Position numbers and translations under genes: made by a program
Notes under the pieces: generated by a model
What the model saw: the letters and a program-made list of their open reading frames with translations, nothing else
Told to the model about the DNA's origin: nothing
The model's database searches: none
Shown here: piece by piece, positions 1-12,800 of the stretch
Layout of the letters: each line of letters starts with the position of its first letter
How positions within the stretch are numbered: position 1 is the first letter of the stretch
Source: Oasisia sp. SBJ-2009
Lineage: Eukaryota > Annelida > Polychaeta > Sabellida > Siboglinidae
DNA: 64,000 bases
Assembly: GCA_964017155.1 (NCBI GenBank)
Contig: OZ024858.1
Span: 29,115,687 to 29,179,686 of the forward strand
Direction of reading: 5' to 3'

Positions 1-676
1 TGTAGATGACTAAATGTAAGTGTAAACCCCCAGGGTATCTATGTCACAGAGTGAGTTGTAGATGACTAAATGTAAGTGTAAACACCCATGGTATCTATGT
101 CACAGAGTGAGTTAGAGATGACTAAATGTAAGTGTAAACACCCACGGTATCTATGTCACAGAGTGAGTTAGAGATGACTAAATGTAAGTGTAAACCCCCA
201 GGGTATCTCTGTCACAGAGTGAGTTAGAGATGACTAAATGTAAGTGTAAACCCCCAGGGTATCTATGTCACAGAGTGAGTTGTAGATGACTAAATGTAAG
301 TGTAAACCCCCAGGGTATCTATGTCACAGAGTGAGTTGTAGATGACTAAATGTAAGTGTAAACCCCCATGGTATCTATGTCACAGAGTGAGTTGTAGATG
401 ACTAAATGTAAGTGTAAACCCCCAGGGTATCTATGTCACAGAGTGAGTTGTAGATGACTAAATGTAAGTGTAAACACCCATGGTATCTATGTCACAGAGT
501 GAGTTAGAGATGACTAAATGTAAGTGTAAACACCCACGGTATCTATGTCACAGAGTGAGTTAGAGATGACTAAATGTAAGTGTAAACCCCCAGGGTATCT
601 CTGTCACAGAGTGAGTTGTAGATGACTAAATGTAAGTGTAAACCCCCAGGGTATCTCTGTCACAGAGTGAGCTAGA
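1..676 (+). repeat. 56-bp minisatellite copied from a myosin acceptor junction
   Basis: About 12 tandem copies of a 56-bp unit, already under way at the window edge. Each copy carries a stretch resembling CACAG|AGTGAG..AGATGAC. The same order of bases forms the real 3' splice site and exon start at 798-820 (CCACAG|AGTGAGCTGGAGATGAC). A diverged, spread-out copy lies between the array and the exon (about 750-804). The array is therefore an amplified intron-exon border lying upstream of the first visible myosin exon. Confidence 0.9.
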
Positions 677-804
677 GATGATATGTCCTGTATAATATTG
701 TGTCCATGTGCTACATGTCACGTGTCCTAATGTTGCGTCATTGTCCCCGAGAGTGACTTGGAGACGTCACGTGTCCTGTACTAATGTTGTGTCATGTCCC
801 ACAG

Positions 805-3800
805 AGTGAGCTGGAGATGACAGTCCAGCAGTTTGAGGAGGCTGACACGCGGGCGGCGGCCCTCAGCAAGCAGGTGACATCACTCGAGTCTCAGGTGGCC
901 GACATCCAGGACTCGATGAACGAGGAGACACGCCAGAAGCTCGGAGCACAGAGCAAGCTGAGAGCAGCCGAGGAGAAGCTGGAGCTGATGCAGGACCAAC
1001 TGGAGGACGAGGAGGAGCAAAGGAAGGCCATGGAGCAGAAGGTCAACACCCTCACCGTGCAGGTGGGTGGCCCTAGGGGCGGGCGGGGTGGGGCAGGACG
1101 GGGTGGGGCAGGACAGCAGCGTTGTTGTAAATGGGCAGTGGTGGTGAAAGTATTGGTACTTTGAATGTTATGTTGTTGGTTTATGATGTGTTAACATACA
1201 TAATGGGTGTGTTGATGTTTTATAAACAGTATGGTTAATAGTGTGACAACGTACTGTAGCACACGTAATGTAATCTGAAATAGGTAATGTGACTAAGTAA
1301 CACATTTTTTTTATTAAGCACCGTCAACGCAACATAAGACTTTGTAGGTTTACTTTCCAGGCATCTCAGAAGCTTTTAACTGAGGGGACTGACTTCTGAC
1401 ACAGTCTAACTTCTTATATTTCCCATAACGGTTCTCACTTTTATAGACTTGTTGCGTTCCACTTACCTATGCCAACGTTTTACTTTCACTCCCTTTTGCC
1501 GTGTGAGTGTTTCCACTTACCATTGCCGACTGCATGTTTTAGATGGCGGACATGAAGAAGAAGCTTGAGAGTGAGGCTGGGCTGGTGGAGGGCTACGAGG
1601 AGTCAAAGAAGAAGAACCAGCGGGAGATTGAGGCGCTCCAGTTGCGCATCGAACAGTTGTTGGCGGAGAACGACAAACTGAACAAGTCAAAGAAGAAGCT
1701 CCAGTCAGAGGTGGGTCTCGTGTGGCAGTCTCTGCGAGGTCTCTTGTACACAGCACGCTCTCAATGTGGAGATTGTAATGTTGCTCTGATGTGCAGGTGG
1801 AGGACCTGAATGTGGAGGTTGTAATGTTGTTCTGCTGTGCAGATGGAGGACCTGAATGTGGAGATTGTAATGTTGTTCTGCTGTGCAGATGGAGGACCTG
1901 AATGTGAAGACTGTAATGTTGTTCTGATGTGCAGATGGAGGACCTGAATGTGGAGACTGTAATGTTGTTCTGATGTGCAGATGGAGGACCTGAATGTGGA
2001 GGTTGTAATGTTGTTCTGATGTGCAGATGGAGGACCTGAATGTGGAGATTGTAATGTTGTTCTGCTGTGCAGATGGAGGACCTGAATGTGAAGACTGTAA
2101 TGTTGTTCTGATGTGCAGATGGAGGACCTGAATGTGGAGACTGTAATGTTGTTCTGCTGTGCAGGTGGAGGACCTGAATGTGGAGATTGTAATGTTGTTC
2201 TGCTGTGCAGGTGGAGGACCTGAATATGGAGATTGTAATGTTGTTCTGCTGTGCAGGTGGAGGACCTGAATGTGAAGATTGTAATGTTGTTCTGCTGTGC
2301 AAGTGGAGGACCTGAATGTGGAGATTGTAATGTTGTTCTGCTGTGCAAGTGGAGGACCTGAATGTGGAGATTGTAATGTTGTTCTGCTGTGCAAGTGGAG
2401 GACCTGAATGTGGAGATTGTAATGTTGTTCTGCTGTGCAAGTGGAGGACCTGAATGTGGAGATTGTAATGTTGTTCTGCTGTGCAAGTGGAGGACCTGAA
2501 TGTGGATATTATAATGTTGTTCTGCTGTGCAGGTGGAGGACCTGAATGTGGAGATTGTAATGTTGTTCTGCTGTGAAGGTGGAGGACCTGAATGTGGAGA
2601 TTATAATGTTGTTCTGCTGTGCAGGTGGAGGACCTGAATGTGGAGATTATAATGTTGTTCTGATGTGCAGGTGGAGGACCTGAATGTGGAGATTGTAATG
2701 TTGTTCTGCTGTGCAAGTGGAGGACCTGAATGTGGAGATTGTAATGTTGTTCTGATGTGGAGGTGGATGACCTGAATGTGGAGGTTGTAATGTTGTTCTG
2801 CTGTGCAGGTGGAGGACCTGAATGTGGAGATTGTAATGTTGTTCTGCTGTGCAGGTGGAGGACCTGAATGTGAAGATTGTAATGTTGTTCTGCTGTGCAG
2901 GTGGAGGACCTGAATGTGGAGATTGTAATGTTGTTCTGCTGTGCAGATGGAGGACCTGAATGTGGAGATTGTAATGTTGTTCTGCTGTGCAAGTTGAGGA
3001 CCTGAATGTGAAGATTGTAGTGTTGTTCTGCTGTGCAGGTGGAGGACCTGAATGTGAAGATTGTAATGTTGTTCTGCTGTGCAAGTGGAGGACCTGAATG
3101 TGAAGATTGTAATGTTGTTCTGCTGTGCAGGTGGAGGACCTGAATGTGGAGATTGAGAACCTGAGGCAACAGCTGGGAACTCTGGAGAAACGTCAGAAGA
3201 AGTTTGACCAGAACCTTGGCGAGGAGAAGGCCATCTCAGAGAGGTAGTTGTATGCCCATGTCTGTATATTTCTTATGTGGTGTAGCCATGATGCATCTTG
3301 TGATAAGTATGGAGAGGTCCACCTCCTTCAAAAAATCACCAGAACCTTGACCTGCACACTGGTCCAACACACTGATGAGAATGTCCTGTTGGGTTTCCTG
3401 GGAAACACTAACCCCATGATTTTATATAACCCAGCATTCAAAATTCCTCTTGTCCGTTTGCCTGCAACAACTGGATTTGCCACGGACAAGTGAAATTGTT
3501 ACAACTTGTTGACCGTGGGACAACTTAGTTAGGGTACAGGGCAGCAGTGTTCATCTCAGTTAAACTTATAAGTCCAGCATAGATTGCCTTTGTTAGGGCT
3601 ATCAGCATACACCGTTTCACTGTTAATAGTGTCAATTGCTTACAGATAAATAGGTTTTGAAATGCAGTTGTGAGACATTATTATACAGACAAGTGATATT
3701 TTTGTTATAGCTGTCCTTGGGACAAGTAGTAAATATGTCAAATTTTGAACCATGTAGATGTATGCAAATAAATACTTTTATAATCATATTCATTAAACAT

Positions 3801-6800
3801 GTCAACCAACATAGGTTGACAATGACAATTTCTGTGTGGCATCTCAGGGGTAGAACTACGCACTAGTCTGCTAGTCCGTACACTAGTAAAGATAAGGGCG
3901 GACTAGTAATCCTGCCTAATAACTAGTCCGGTTGTCTTGTAAAGGTCAGCGTGTCATCCACCCCACCCTACAGTAGTCAATCAAGTGTTTGTAGTCACAG
4001 TGGCCCAAACCCGAAACCATCCACAGGCTGGGGATTGTAACTGAATACAGTGCCAGTGAACAACTGACATTGTTAATTTACAGGGGTTGCAACATATACA
4101 TCAAATTGTAACGACTTAAATATTGATTGGTTTTATATTTTGGCGGACTAGTAAACTTTTGACTTTACTGATCCCGCTGTCTAGTAACATAAATGCCGAA
4201 GTTCTACCCCTGCCTCTCTTGTTTGTGTGTAATGAAGACGTCCTTGTGCTCCAGACTGGCGATGGATCGCGACAACGCGGAGCGAGAGAGCCGAGAGAAG
4301 GAGACAAAGATCCTGAACCAGACGCGAGAGTTGGACGAGCTCCGGGACCGTCTGGAGGAGGTGGAGCGACTCCGCACCACCCAGGCCCGTGAACTCGACG
4401 ACCTGATGTCCTCCAAGGACGACGTCGGCAAGAGTGTATGTCTCAGTTGTGTCATGTTGCTTGGGGTTGACTGTGAAATGGCATGGCTAGTTGTAAGAGG
4501 GTGGGGTTAACAGTCGCAGGGTTGTGGGCCTAACGAGAGAGTAGGGCTCATATCGAGGGTGCATGGCCATGGGATTAGGACTAACAGCAAAGGTGCAGGG
4601 TTAACAGCAAAGATGCAGGGTTAGCAGCGAAGGGGCATGGTTATCAGTGAAGGGGCAGGGCTATCAGCAAAGGGGCAGGGTTAACAGCAAAGGGGCAGCG
4701 TTAGCAGCGAAGGGGCAGTGAGAATAACAAGAAAATCTAGCTTTTACCAGAACACAATGTTTCATATGACAACAGTATCCTTATCATTGAAACTCTAAAC
4801 AGTTTGACATCCTCTGTAACTGGCCTGACATGACTTCATACATGGAATGAATTGTTCATGGCTCCAAGACTTGGTTATTTTGTAAGAAATTACGTTTCAC
4901 AAAGTCTGATCTAAATAAGTTAATTTCTTACAAAATGAGTTAGTGCCAGGTGCATGACCTCAGTGTGTTTGTCTATGCAGGTGCATGACCTCAGTGTGTT
5001 TGTCTATGCAGGTGCATGACCTCAGTGTGTTTGTCTATGCAGGTGCATGACCTCAGTGTGTTTGTCTGTGCAGGTGCATGACCTCAGTGTGTTTGTCTAT
5101 GCAGGTGCATGACCTCAGTGTGTTTGTCTATGCAGGTGCATGACCTCAGTGTGTTTGTCTATGCAGGTGCATGACCTCAGTGTGTTTGTCTGTGCAGGTG
5201 CATGACCTCAGTGTGTTTGTCTATGCAGGTGCATGACCTCAGTGTGTTTGTCTATGCAGGTGCATGACCTCAGTGTGTTTGTCTGTGCAGGTGCATGACC
5301 TCAGTGTGTTTGTCTGTGCAGGTGCATGACCTCAGTGTGTTTGTCTGTGCAGGTGCATGACCTCAGTGTGTTTGTCTATGCAGGTGCATGACCTCAGTGT
5401 GTTTGTCTATGCAGGTGCATGAGCTCAGTGTGTTTGTCTGTGCAGGTGCATGACCTCAGTGTGTTTGTCTATGCAGGTGCATGACCTCAGTGTGTTTGTC
5501 TATGCAGGTGCATGAGCTCAGTGTGTTTGTCTATGCAGGTGCATGACCTCAGTGTGTTTGTCTGTGCAGGTGCATGAGCTGGAGAAGTCGAAGCGAGCCC
5601 TGGAGAGCCAGGTGGAGGAGCAGCGCATGCAGATTGAGGAGCTGGAGGACGAGCTCCAGGCCACGGAGGACGCCAAGCTCCGCCTGGAGGTGAACATGCA
5701 GGCCCTCAAGGCCCAGTACGACCGCGAACTACAGTCCCGGGAGGAGGCCGGGGAGGACAAGAAGAGGACACTCGTGAGACAGGTGAGGGAGAGGGCTCCT
5801 GGAGGGGGCGTGTCAGCTCATGGAGGGGGGGCGTGTCAGTTGTATAGACGTGATATTTATTTTAAAAGGAGTAAAGTGGAGAATGATTCATTTTAAAACG
5901 TTGAATTTTTTATGTTTATTGTAATAAATGTTAAAACTTTGAATCTAGGATATTTATTTTAATACATTTTAAAACGTTGAATTTAGGATATTTATTGTAA
6001 TAAATTTTAAAACGTTGAATTTAGGATGTTTATTGTAATAAAGCTTAAAACGTTGAATTTAGGATATTTATTTTAATACATTTTAAAACGTTGACTTTAG
6101 GATATTTATTGTAATAATGTTGCATTGTTTATGACATTGACCGGATAATATTTATGAGCACTATTTATTATAATGATTTCATAATTTAGTTATTCTTAGT
6201 CAACACTACTACTACTAGTGTCATTATTATTAGTAAATAAGACATTTTCAACATAGCAGACAATGGAGTCATTTAATAGAATAAATATATTGGCGTCAAC
6301 TGCGTATTTTGATAGTGAATGTCCTGCACTGCCCCATGTGGCCAGTGTCATAACTACATGCCTTGTGCTGCCCCCGTTTGGCCAGTGTCATAACTACATG
6401 CCCTGTGCTGCCGCCGTGTGGCCGGTGTCGTAACTACATGCCCCCGTGTGGCGAGTTACCTAACTAGGTGTCATGTGACTGCTGTAGTTGCGTGAGATGG
6501 AGGGAGAGTTGGAGGAGGAACGCAAGAACCGGAGTGCGGCGGTGAACGCCCGCAAGAAGCTGGAGGGAGACCTGAAGAACCTGGAGCAGCAGGTGGAGAT
6601 GGCCAACAAGGTGAAGGAGGACAGCGTGAAGCAGCTCCGGCGGCTCCAGGTACGACAAACACTGCTTAGTGCTCTCGGTCATGTGGCAGCTTCAACTTCC
6701 GGGTCATGTCCAAATTCTCGGGTCATGTCCCAAAGAACAGGGACGGAAACCCACTGGAGTGAAACAAAACTCTTGCTGCGTCGAGTCCACAATACTGAAC

Positions 6801-9800
6801 TCATAAATTTGTTTATTTATTTATTTATTGATTTATTTGACTCATCGTCGTTAATTCTATATAATATTTAATTAATAATATATTATAATATATTTAATTA
6901 ATAATATAGCTAATATAATAATTAATAATTTAACGTTTCTACATTTGTTTTATCTGAGAGTTAATTTTACAGTTGTATTTATTATTATTAATAAAAGTTT
7001 TAACACGTAATAAATTGCTTATTATTTTATTGTACAGCGCTTTGAGCATATTTGGATATAGCGCTTTATAAATAATAAATATTATCAACAGGTATCATAA
7101 AATAATTATTTGATGACGCTGTTGTGCAAGTCACGATTCTGTGTTTGTGGGTGTCTGTTCCATACCGTGTATTTGTAAAGAAACAGATATCAGAATTTGA
7201 TTCTAGTTTATTTGTGTTAAATAATACTTTGGAACTTTGTAAAGGGCAGAGAAATGCCTCCAAATCAATAATTGCCTATCGTCGATGACGAAACGCTAAA
7301 ATCAGATATATTTTGTTTGGATTTTGGTTATTTTTGCATGCTCAGATCTTGTAATATGTTTACAACGATGTGTTTGTTTTAGCATACTGAGGAATATTAA
7401 GTAATGTAACGACTGTGCTTTTTTACTGTTTCATATATAGGCTTATATTTATAATCTTATATATATGTGTGTGTGTATATATATATATATATGTTTATTT
7501 ATTTTAATAATACTTTATCATCCATATATACATATATCTATTTTAATAATAATTTATCATCCAATTTTAGCTACTATTTGTACATTTATGTGAAGCGCCT
7601 GGGAGCAATACTGTTGAGTTAGGCACTATACAAATAAATTGTATTCTGATGTCCTCCAGGGTCAGATGAAAGACTTCCAGCGTGAGTTGGAGGAGATGAA
7701 CCAGGCGCGAGAGGACGCGATCCAGTCGGCCAAGGACAACGAGAAGAAGGCGAAGTTGCTGGAGACAGACCTCACTCAGATGCAGGAGGACCTCGCCGCG
7801 TCTGAGCGCGCTCGCAAGACGGTCGAGGCGGAGCGGGACGAACTGCAGGACGAGATCAGCAACAGCGCCACCAGCAAGTGAGTGGGGGGGGCTGGTCGCG
7901 GGAACAACATCGGTGTCGTATTTACTGTTTTCAGAGCAAACGTTGTTATGGTTTTAAAAAAAATTGAATTTGAAACATTTCTTAGGATGTTTAAACTAAA
8001 CCAGTCTGGTGTGATACAGTAATAAAGGTACAGCTGTAATCAGCAGATGATTAACTAGAGTGAAGCTGAAAGGGTGCAACATGACTGAACATGGACAAAC
8101 TGTAGGTTGTTGTTGGTAGGCAGACTCTGGAGGTAGACTGTACATGTAGGATCTGCATCTGATTGTTGTCGTTTCTCTAGTAGACTGCACCGTCAAATGT
8201 CCTGCACTCATTTCACAAGTTCACTCTCAATTCTCCTACAAACATTTCACGAGTAGACTGTTAACTTTGATGTTGGTGATTGTCACATGATGTTGATGGG
8301 TGATGTGGTATTGGTGGGGGTTACATCGACATCATTTGTCATTCTGAATTTGTTGTCCATTTATTGTAAAGTGTCGTATTGTTTATATAATGTTTATTTC
8401 ATACAGAAAGTGCAAATGTATATAATTAAAAAAGTAAATACAATACAATTATGAGGTACAAGTAAAAATGTAAATAAGTAAAAATAAATAGGTCATAAAA
8501 ATGTAAGAAATGTAAAAAAAATTATTACTAAAACTAAGGTACAATATAAATATTGTGTGTACAAACTATAAAGATAGTATTATAGATATTAATGGACACG
8601 TGGTGGTGGACATGGTTTATAAGGGACACAGAGTGTGATGTGATTGTGGCAGTGGAGACATGCTCTGAAGGCTGGGGTCACATGTTGTAGGAACACGTTG
8701 ATTGAGGACAAGAGACGGCTGGAACAGAGGATCGCTGCCATCGAGGACGACCTTGAGGAGGAACAGAGTAACCTTGAGATGATGGTTGACAAGGCACGGA
8801 AGAACGGCCAACAGGTAGGCGACACTAGACGCTGTGACAGTTACTTTTGCTGTTGTGAATTTGTAGTGTGTCATGTCTGCAAGACATACCACAATGTTTT
8901 AATCCAGTTTCAAATATAGTTTCTCCCCTCACACAATTACAGGCTGGAAATCCCTTAGCCGTAAAATATCCAACTGAAACTTTCAAATGGAGGGAACCAT
9001 TTGGTCAGTATCCAAAAGCCAAAGGATTAATCACATTATCAGTTATTTGTTTTATTTATTTTAGTTTTTAATCCTGTTATTAAATCGCCTGATGCAATCT
9101 ATGGGATGACCATGGGATTATATCCACGGATGTAGATATACCGGTGTGTTTTTTAACGCAAAACCATCGCAGTTTTGAAACATGAAATGTTTTTTCTTCA
9201 TGAATTATGAGACCACCCCCTAAGAAGGTTCCTCCGTTGTCCCGTAGGTGGAGCAGCTGACAACGGAGCTGGCCGCGGAGAGATCTAACACGCAGAAGTT
9301 GGAGAACGGACGTCTGCTGCTGGAGCGACAGAACAAGGAGATGAAGGCCAAGCTGCAGGAGCTGGAGGCCCAGATGAAGACCCGCTCCAAGGCCACCATC
9401 GCCTCCCTCGAGAGCAAGATCGGCAACCTGGAGGAGCAGCTCGACGTCGAGGCCAGGTACGTCAGTCCCCAGTCACTGTCTTTCTCCTTTTCTCTTTCTC
9501 CCAGACACTGGACGGGGCCCTTTGCAGGGCGTTTAAAGTCCAGCGAGAATTAGTGAGTCCACTGCAGGTTACACATTTACCTCCTGTGTGGGATCTTTTA
9601 CTTCCCCTGGCATAGACACCAGATAGAAGAGATCTACCTGTGGAGTTTTGACAGTTTATTCCGAACGCTCTGTTAACAATAAACACAGGACAAACAAGCA
9701 ATTTTAACTATAATACTACAAGTTAGCATATACAATGTTTGAAAGAGGTAAATTAGAAGGTAAATTAGAATTTACCCCTGACACATATTTAAATATAGTA

Positions 9801-12800
9801 CTCACTATGTTGTCAAGATAGTTTGACTAACATTGATTGGTTGTTTCTTGCAAGTAATAAGTGCATGTTTGCCTCCTTGGTGTAGCTTTGGTGGAATGTC
9901 AATATCATGCAAGGATTATGTGAAATGATATGGGGCGAAACAATTAAGGTTTTAAAACTATAAACATTTCTGTACCATGCTACTCAGCAAAGCCTTGCTT
10001 GCTGCCACTCCTGCTCTCACTAATGTAGACAAAACTTGCTGTCTGTGATTGAAGTTTGATGACGGGTCAAAGCAGTGCTTTATGACAAATGAGGCTGGTG
10101 ATCAAAGGAGTAAAAATAACCTTGAGGAAGGGTATCGTGGCGAGCCTCCCCCAGACCAGGGACAAAGACAAGAACAATAAGACTACGTTAATACTAGACA
10201 CTGTGTAGTTGTGACACAGTGTCAACACAGTGTATGACTGTCGTGTAAGGAGTGTGTGTGTCGTGTCACAGAGACCGCCAGGCGCTGGCGAAGGCGAACC
10301 GCCGTCTGGAGAAGAAGATGAAGGAGCTGATCATGCAGGGCGAGGACGAGAGGAGGATCGCTGACCAGTACAAGGAACAGGTCAGTGCTTGTCCTGTCTT
10401 GTTACGTTTCATGTTAGAACCTTGCTAAAGACACATCTCTTCCACGTATCATTTAGATAGCTGTGTGGCTAGCTATAGTGACATTTAAATGAAGTGACAT
10501 TTAAATGAAGTTGACTATTTACACATATTTAACTACTTTAGTAATACGTTATAAAGTTTGCTGGTCTTTGTAATCTTTATGCATGTCTAATTTTACAAAG
10601 TCAACTTAGTATTATATTTAACTTATTGACTACATTTAACTTATTGAATTAACTTATTTAGTTAACTTATTTTAATATTTTTATTTAACCTATTTATTTA
10701 ACTTATTTATTTAGCTATATATTTCCAAATAGTGGTTGAGGGATAACCCCAAAGAGAAAAATTGAACATGGCGGTATACGCGATAGTCCCTCGGGCAGTG
10801 GTCTGACACAAGTGGTGACGAGACTGAGAGAGTGTGTTTGCCTCACTCAGGTGGACAAGGTGAACTCACGCGTGAAGGCCCTCAAGCGTCAGTTGGACGA
10901 GGCGGAGGAGGAGTGCACGAGGATCAACCAACAGAAGCGCAAGACGCAGCGAGACCTGGACGAGGTGACGGAGGAGAGCGAGGTCCTGCAGCGCGAGAAC
11001 GACCAGCTCAAGAGCAAGCTGAGGTCAGCCGGCGGGGACAAACTCAGGTAGGACGTCGGTGACATGACAGACGTGACAGACGTGTCTGGTAGACAAGTAG
11101 GCATTTGTCACAGTCTGCATGTGATGTGATGTGAGGCACTCTGGAGGTTTCATCATTTGTCCATGTTCACCAAGTGTTGTCATTCTTTTTGAGAGGGTTC
11201 GTAGTCATGGGAGCAGTTTGAGAAAATGTCATGTTGTACCGGTATAAACTGTTGTCATAAAATCCGGTCTTAGGCTGTTGGGTGATTTATATGATTAACT
11301 GCAAATAAATCAGTTTTAAAAATTGTTTTATTAGTTAAACAAAAATTTGTATGCATTGTTGATGAACAGTTGAATAGTTTCACACCAATTTCAGGATATT
11401 TCAAATTATAAAAAATTAATCAGTCTACAGCCTAGTTGTTTAATGGTTTGATTTATTATTTTCAAACTACATATAATTGCGATTACAAATTACATATGTA
11501 GGTAGCAATAACCTGTGAAGATGTTCTGATATTTCATTCTTTTGCAATGTCATATTTACTGTTTTCAGAGCAAACGTTGTTATGGTTAAACAAAAATTAG
11601 AAGTGGAAAAATTTCTTAGGATGTTTACTAAACCAGTCTGGTGTGATACAGTAATAAATGTACAGCTGTAATCAGCAGATGATTAACTAGAGTGAAGCTG
11701 AAAGGGTGGCAACATGAGTGAACATAGACAAACTGTAGGTTGTTGTTGGTAGGCAGACTCTGGAGGTAGACTGTACATGTAGGATCTGCATCTGGTTGTT
11801 GTCGTTTCTCTAGTAGACTGCACCGTCAAACGTCCTGCACTCATTTCACAAGTTCACTCTCAATTCTCCTACAAACATTTCACGAGTAGACTGTTAATTA
11901 ACATTCCTACAGACATTTCACATGTAGACTACAAACTTTCCTGTAAACGTTTCACAAGGAATATCGTGCACACTGAAGACACCTGCTTTGCATGTTGCCA
12001 TGTTGGAACTGAGGTGAAGTTTTAGAAGTGTTTAATATGCACTCCTTACTTGTCAGAGAAAGTCGGGAGGGGGGAGCGTTAGAACAGTTGCAGACGAAGT
12101 GTTAGGCAAGAAAAGCCATACAGATAGCTCAGTAAGCAGTGTTGGTTTTCGTAAATGCTTCGAGTGAGCTGAGATTGAGGCATTAGTGTTTGGTGTCTTC
12201 CAGTAAACCACCTAGTAGGAAGTCATAGTAGCCGTGCGGTGAGTATCAGTCACTTATGTCGCTGTAAGCGCTATCACCGCCACCCTTCCTTCCTCTGCCT
12301 TGCGGCTTCCGCCCTGCCTCAGTTCCCAGTCTGCCCTGTTACACACATTTAGGTTTCCGTTTATCTTTTCTGGTGTATCATTTAAATTGACGATTTGAGT
12401 GTTCCCAAGACAGTTGCTGCGTCCTGTGTCATTTGCAGTCGTTGCGTCGGACTGCTACCCGGTTGCCTTGCATGATCTTTGTCACTAACTCTGGTACCAA
12501 TGTCGTGTCAGTTTTCTATTTTTATTTATTGGTTGCATGGTATGCGTGTCATTTTGTTCCCCTGGCGTGTTTCTAGCGACGTTACGGTGGACTTGTGTCT
12601 GATGAAACATAAAACAATGCAACCGTCTGGATGCCACTAGTAATAACCAATAAGCCAGTTATGAAACGAGCATTTAAACAAGCTTTTATGAACTGCAGTT
12701 TCTCTGAGAAAAGTGTATGTTTCAACTAAGAGTACACAACCATTTCTGCATTGCTACAACCATTTCTGCATTCATATACCATGTGTTATTATGCGTTAGC

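Noticed and set aside
1..676. Regular direct repeats resembling a CRISPR array
   Set aside because: There are no unique spacers; the whole 56-bp unit repeats, and the setting is a eukaryotic intron.
1517..3169. Minus-strand 550-codon open frame made of HSGPP-type repeats, and similar overlapping frames
   Set aside because: It is the antisense reading of the 46-bp minisatellite (46 is not a multiple of 3, so all frames stay open).
9462..9701. Frame and repeat-like text after the myosin donor at 9457
   Set aside because: It looks like an old interspersed repeat, but I could not match it to a second copy or a family.
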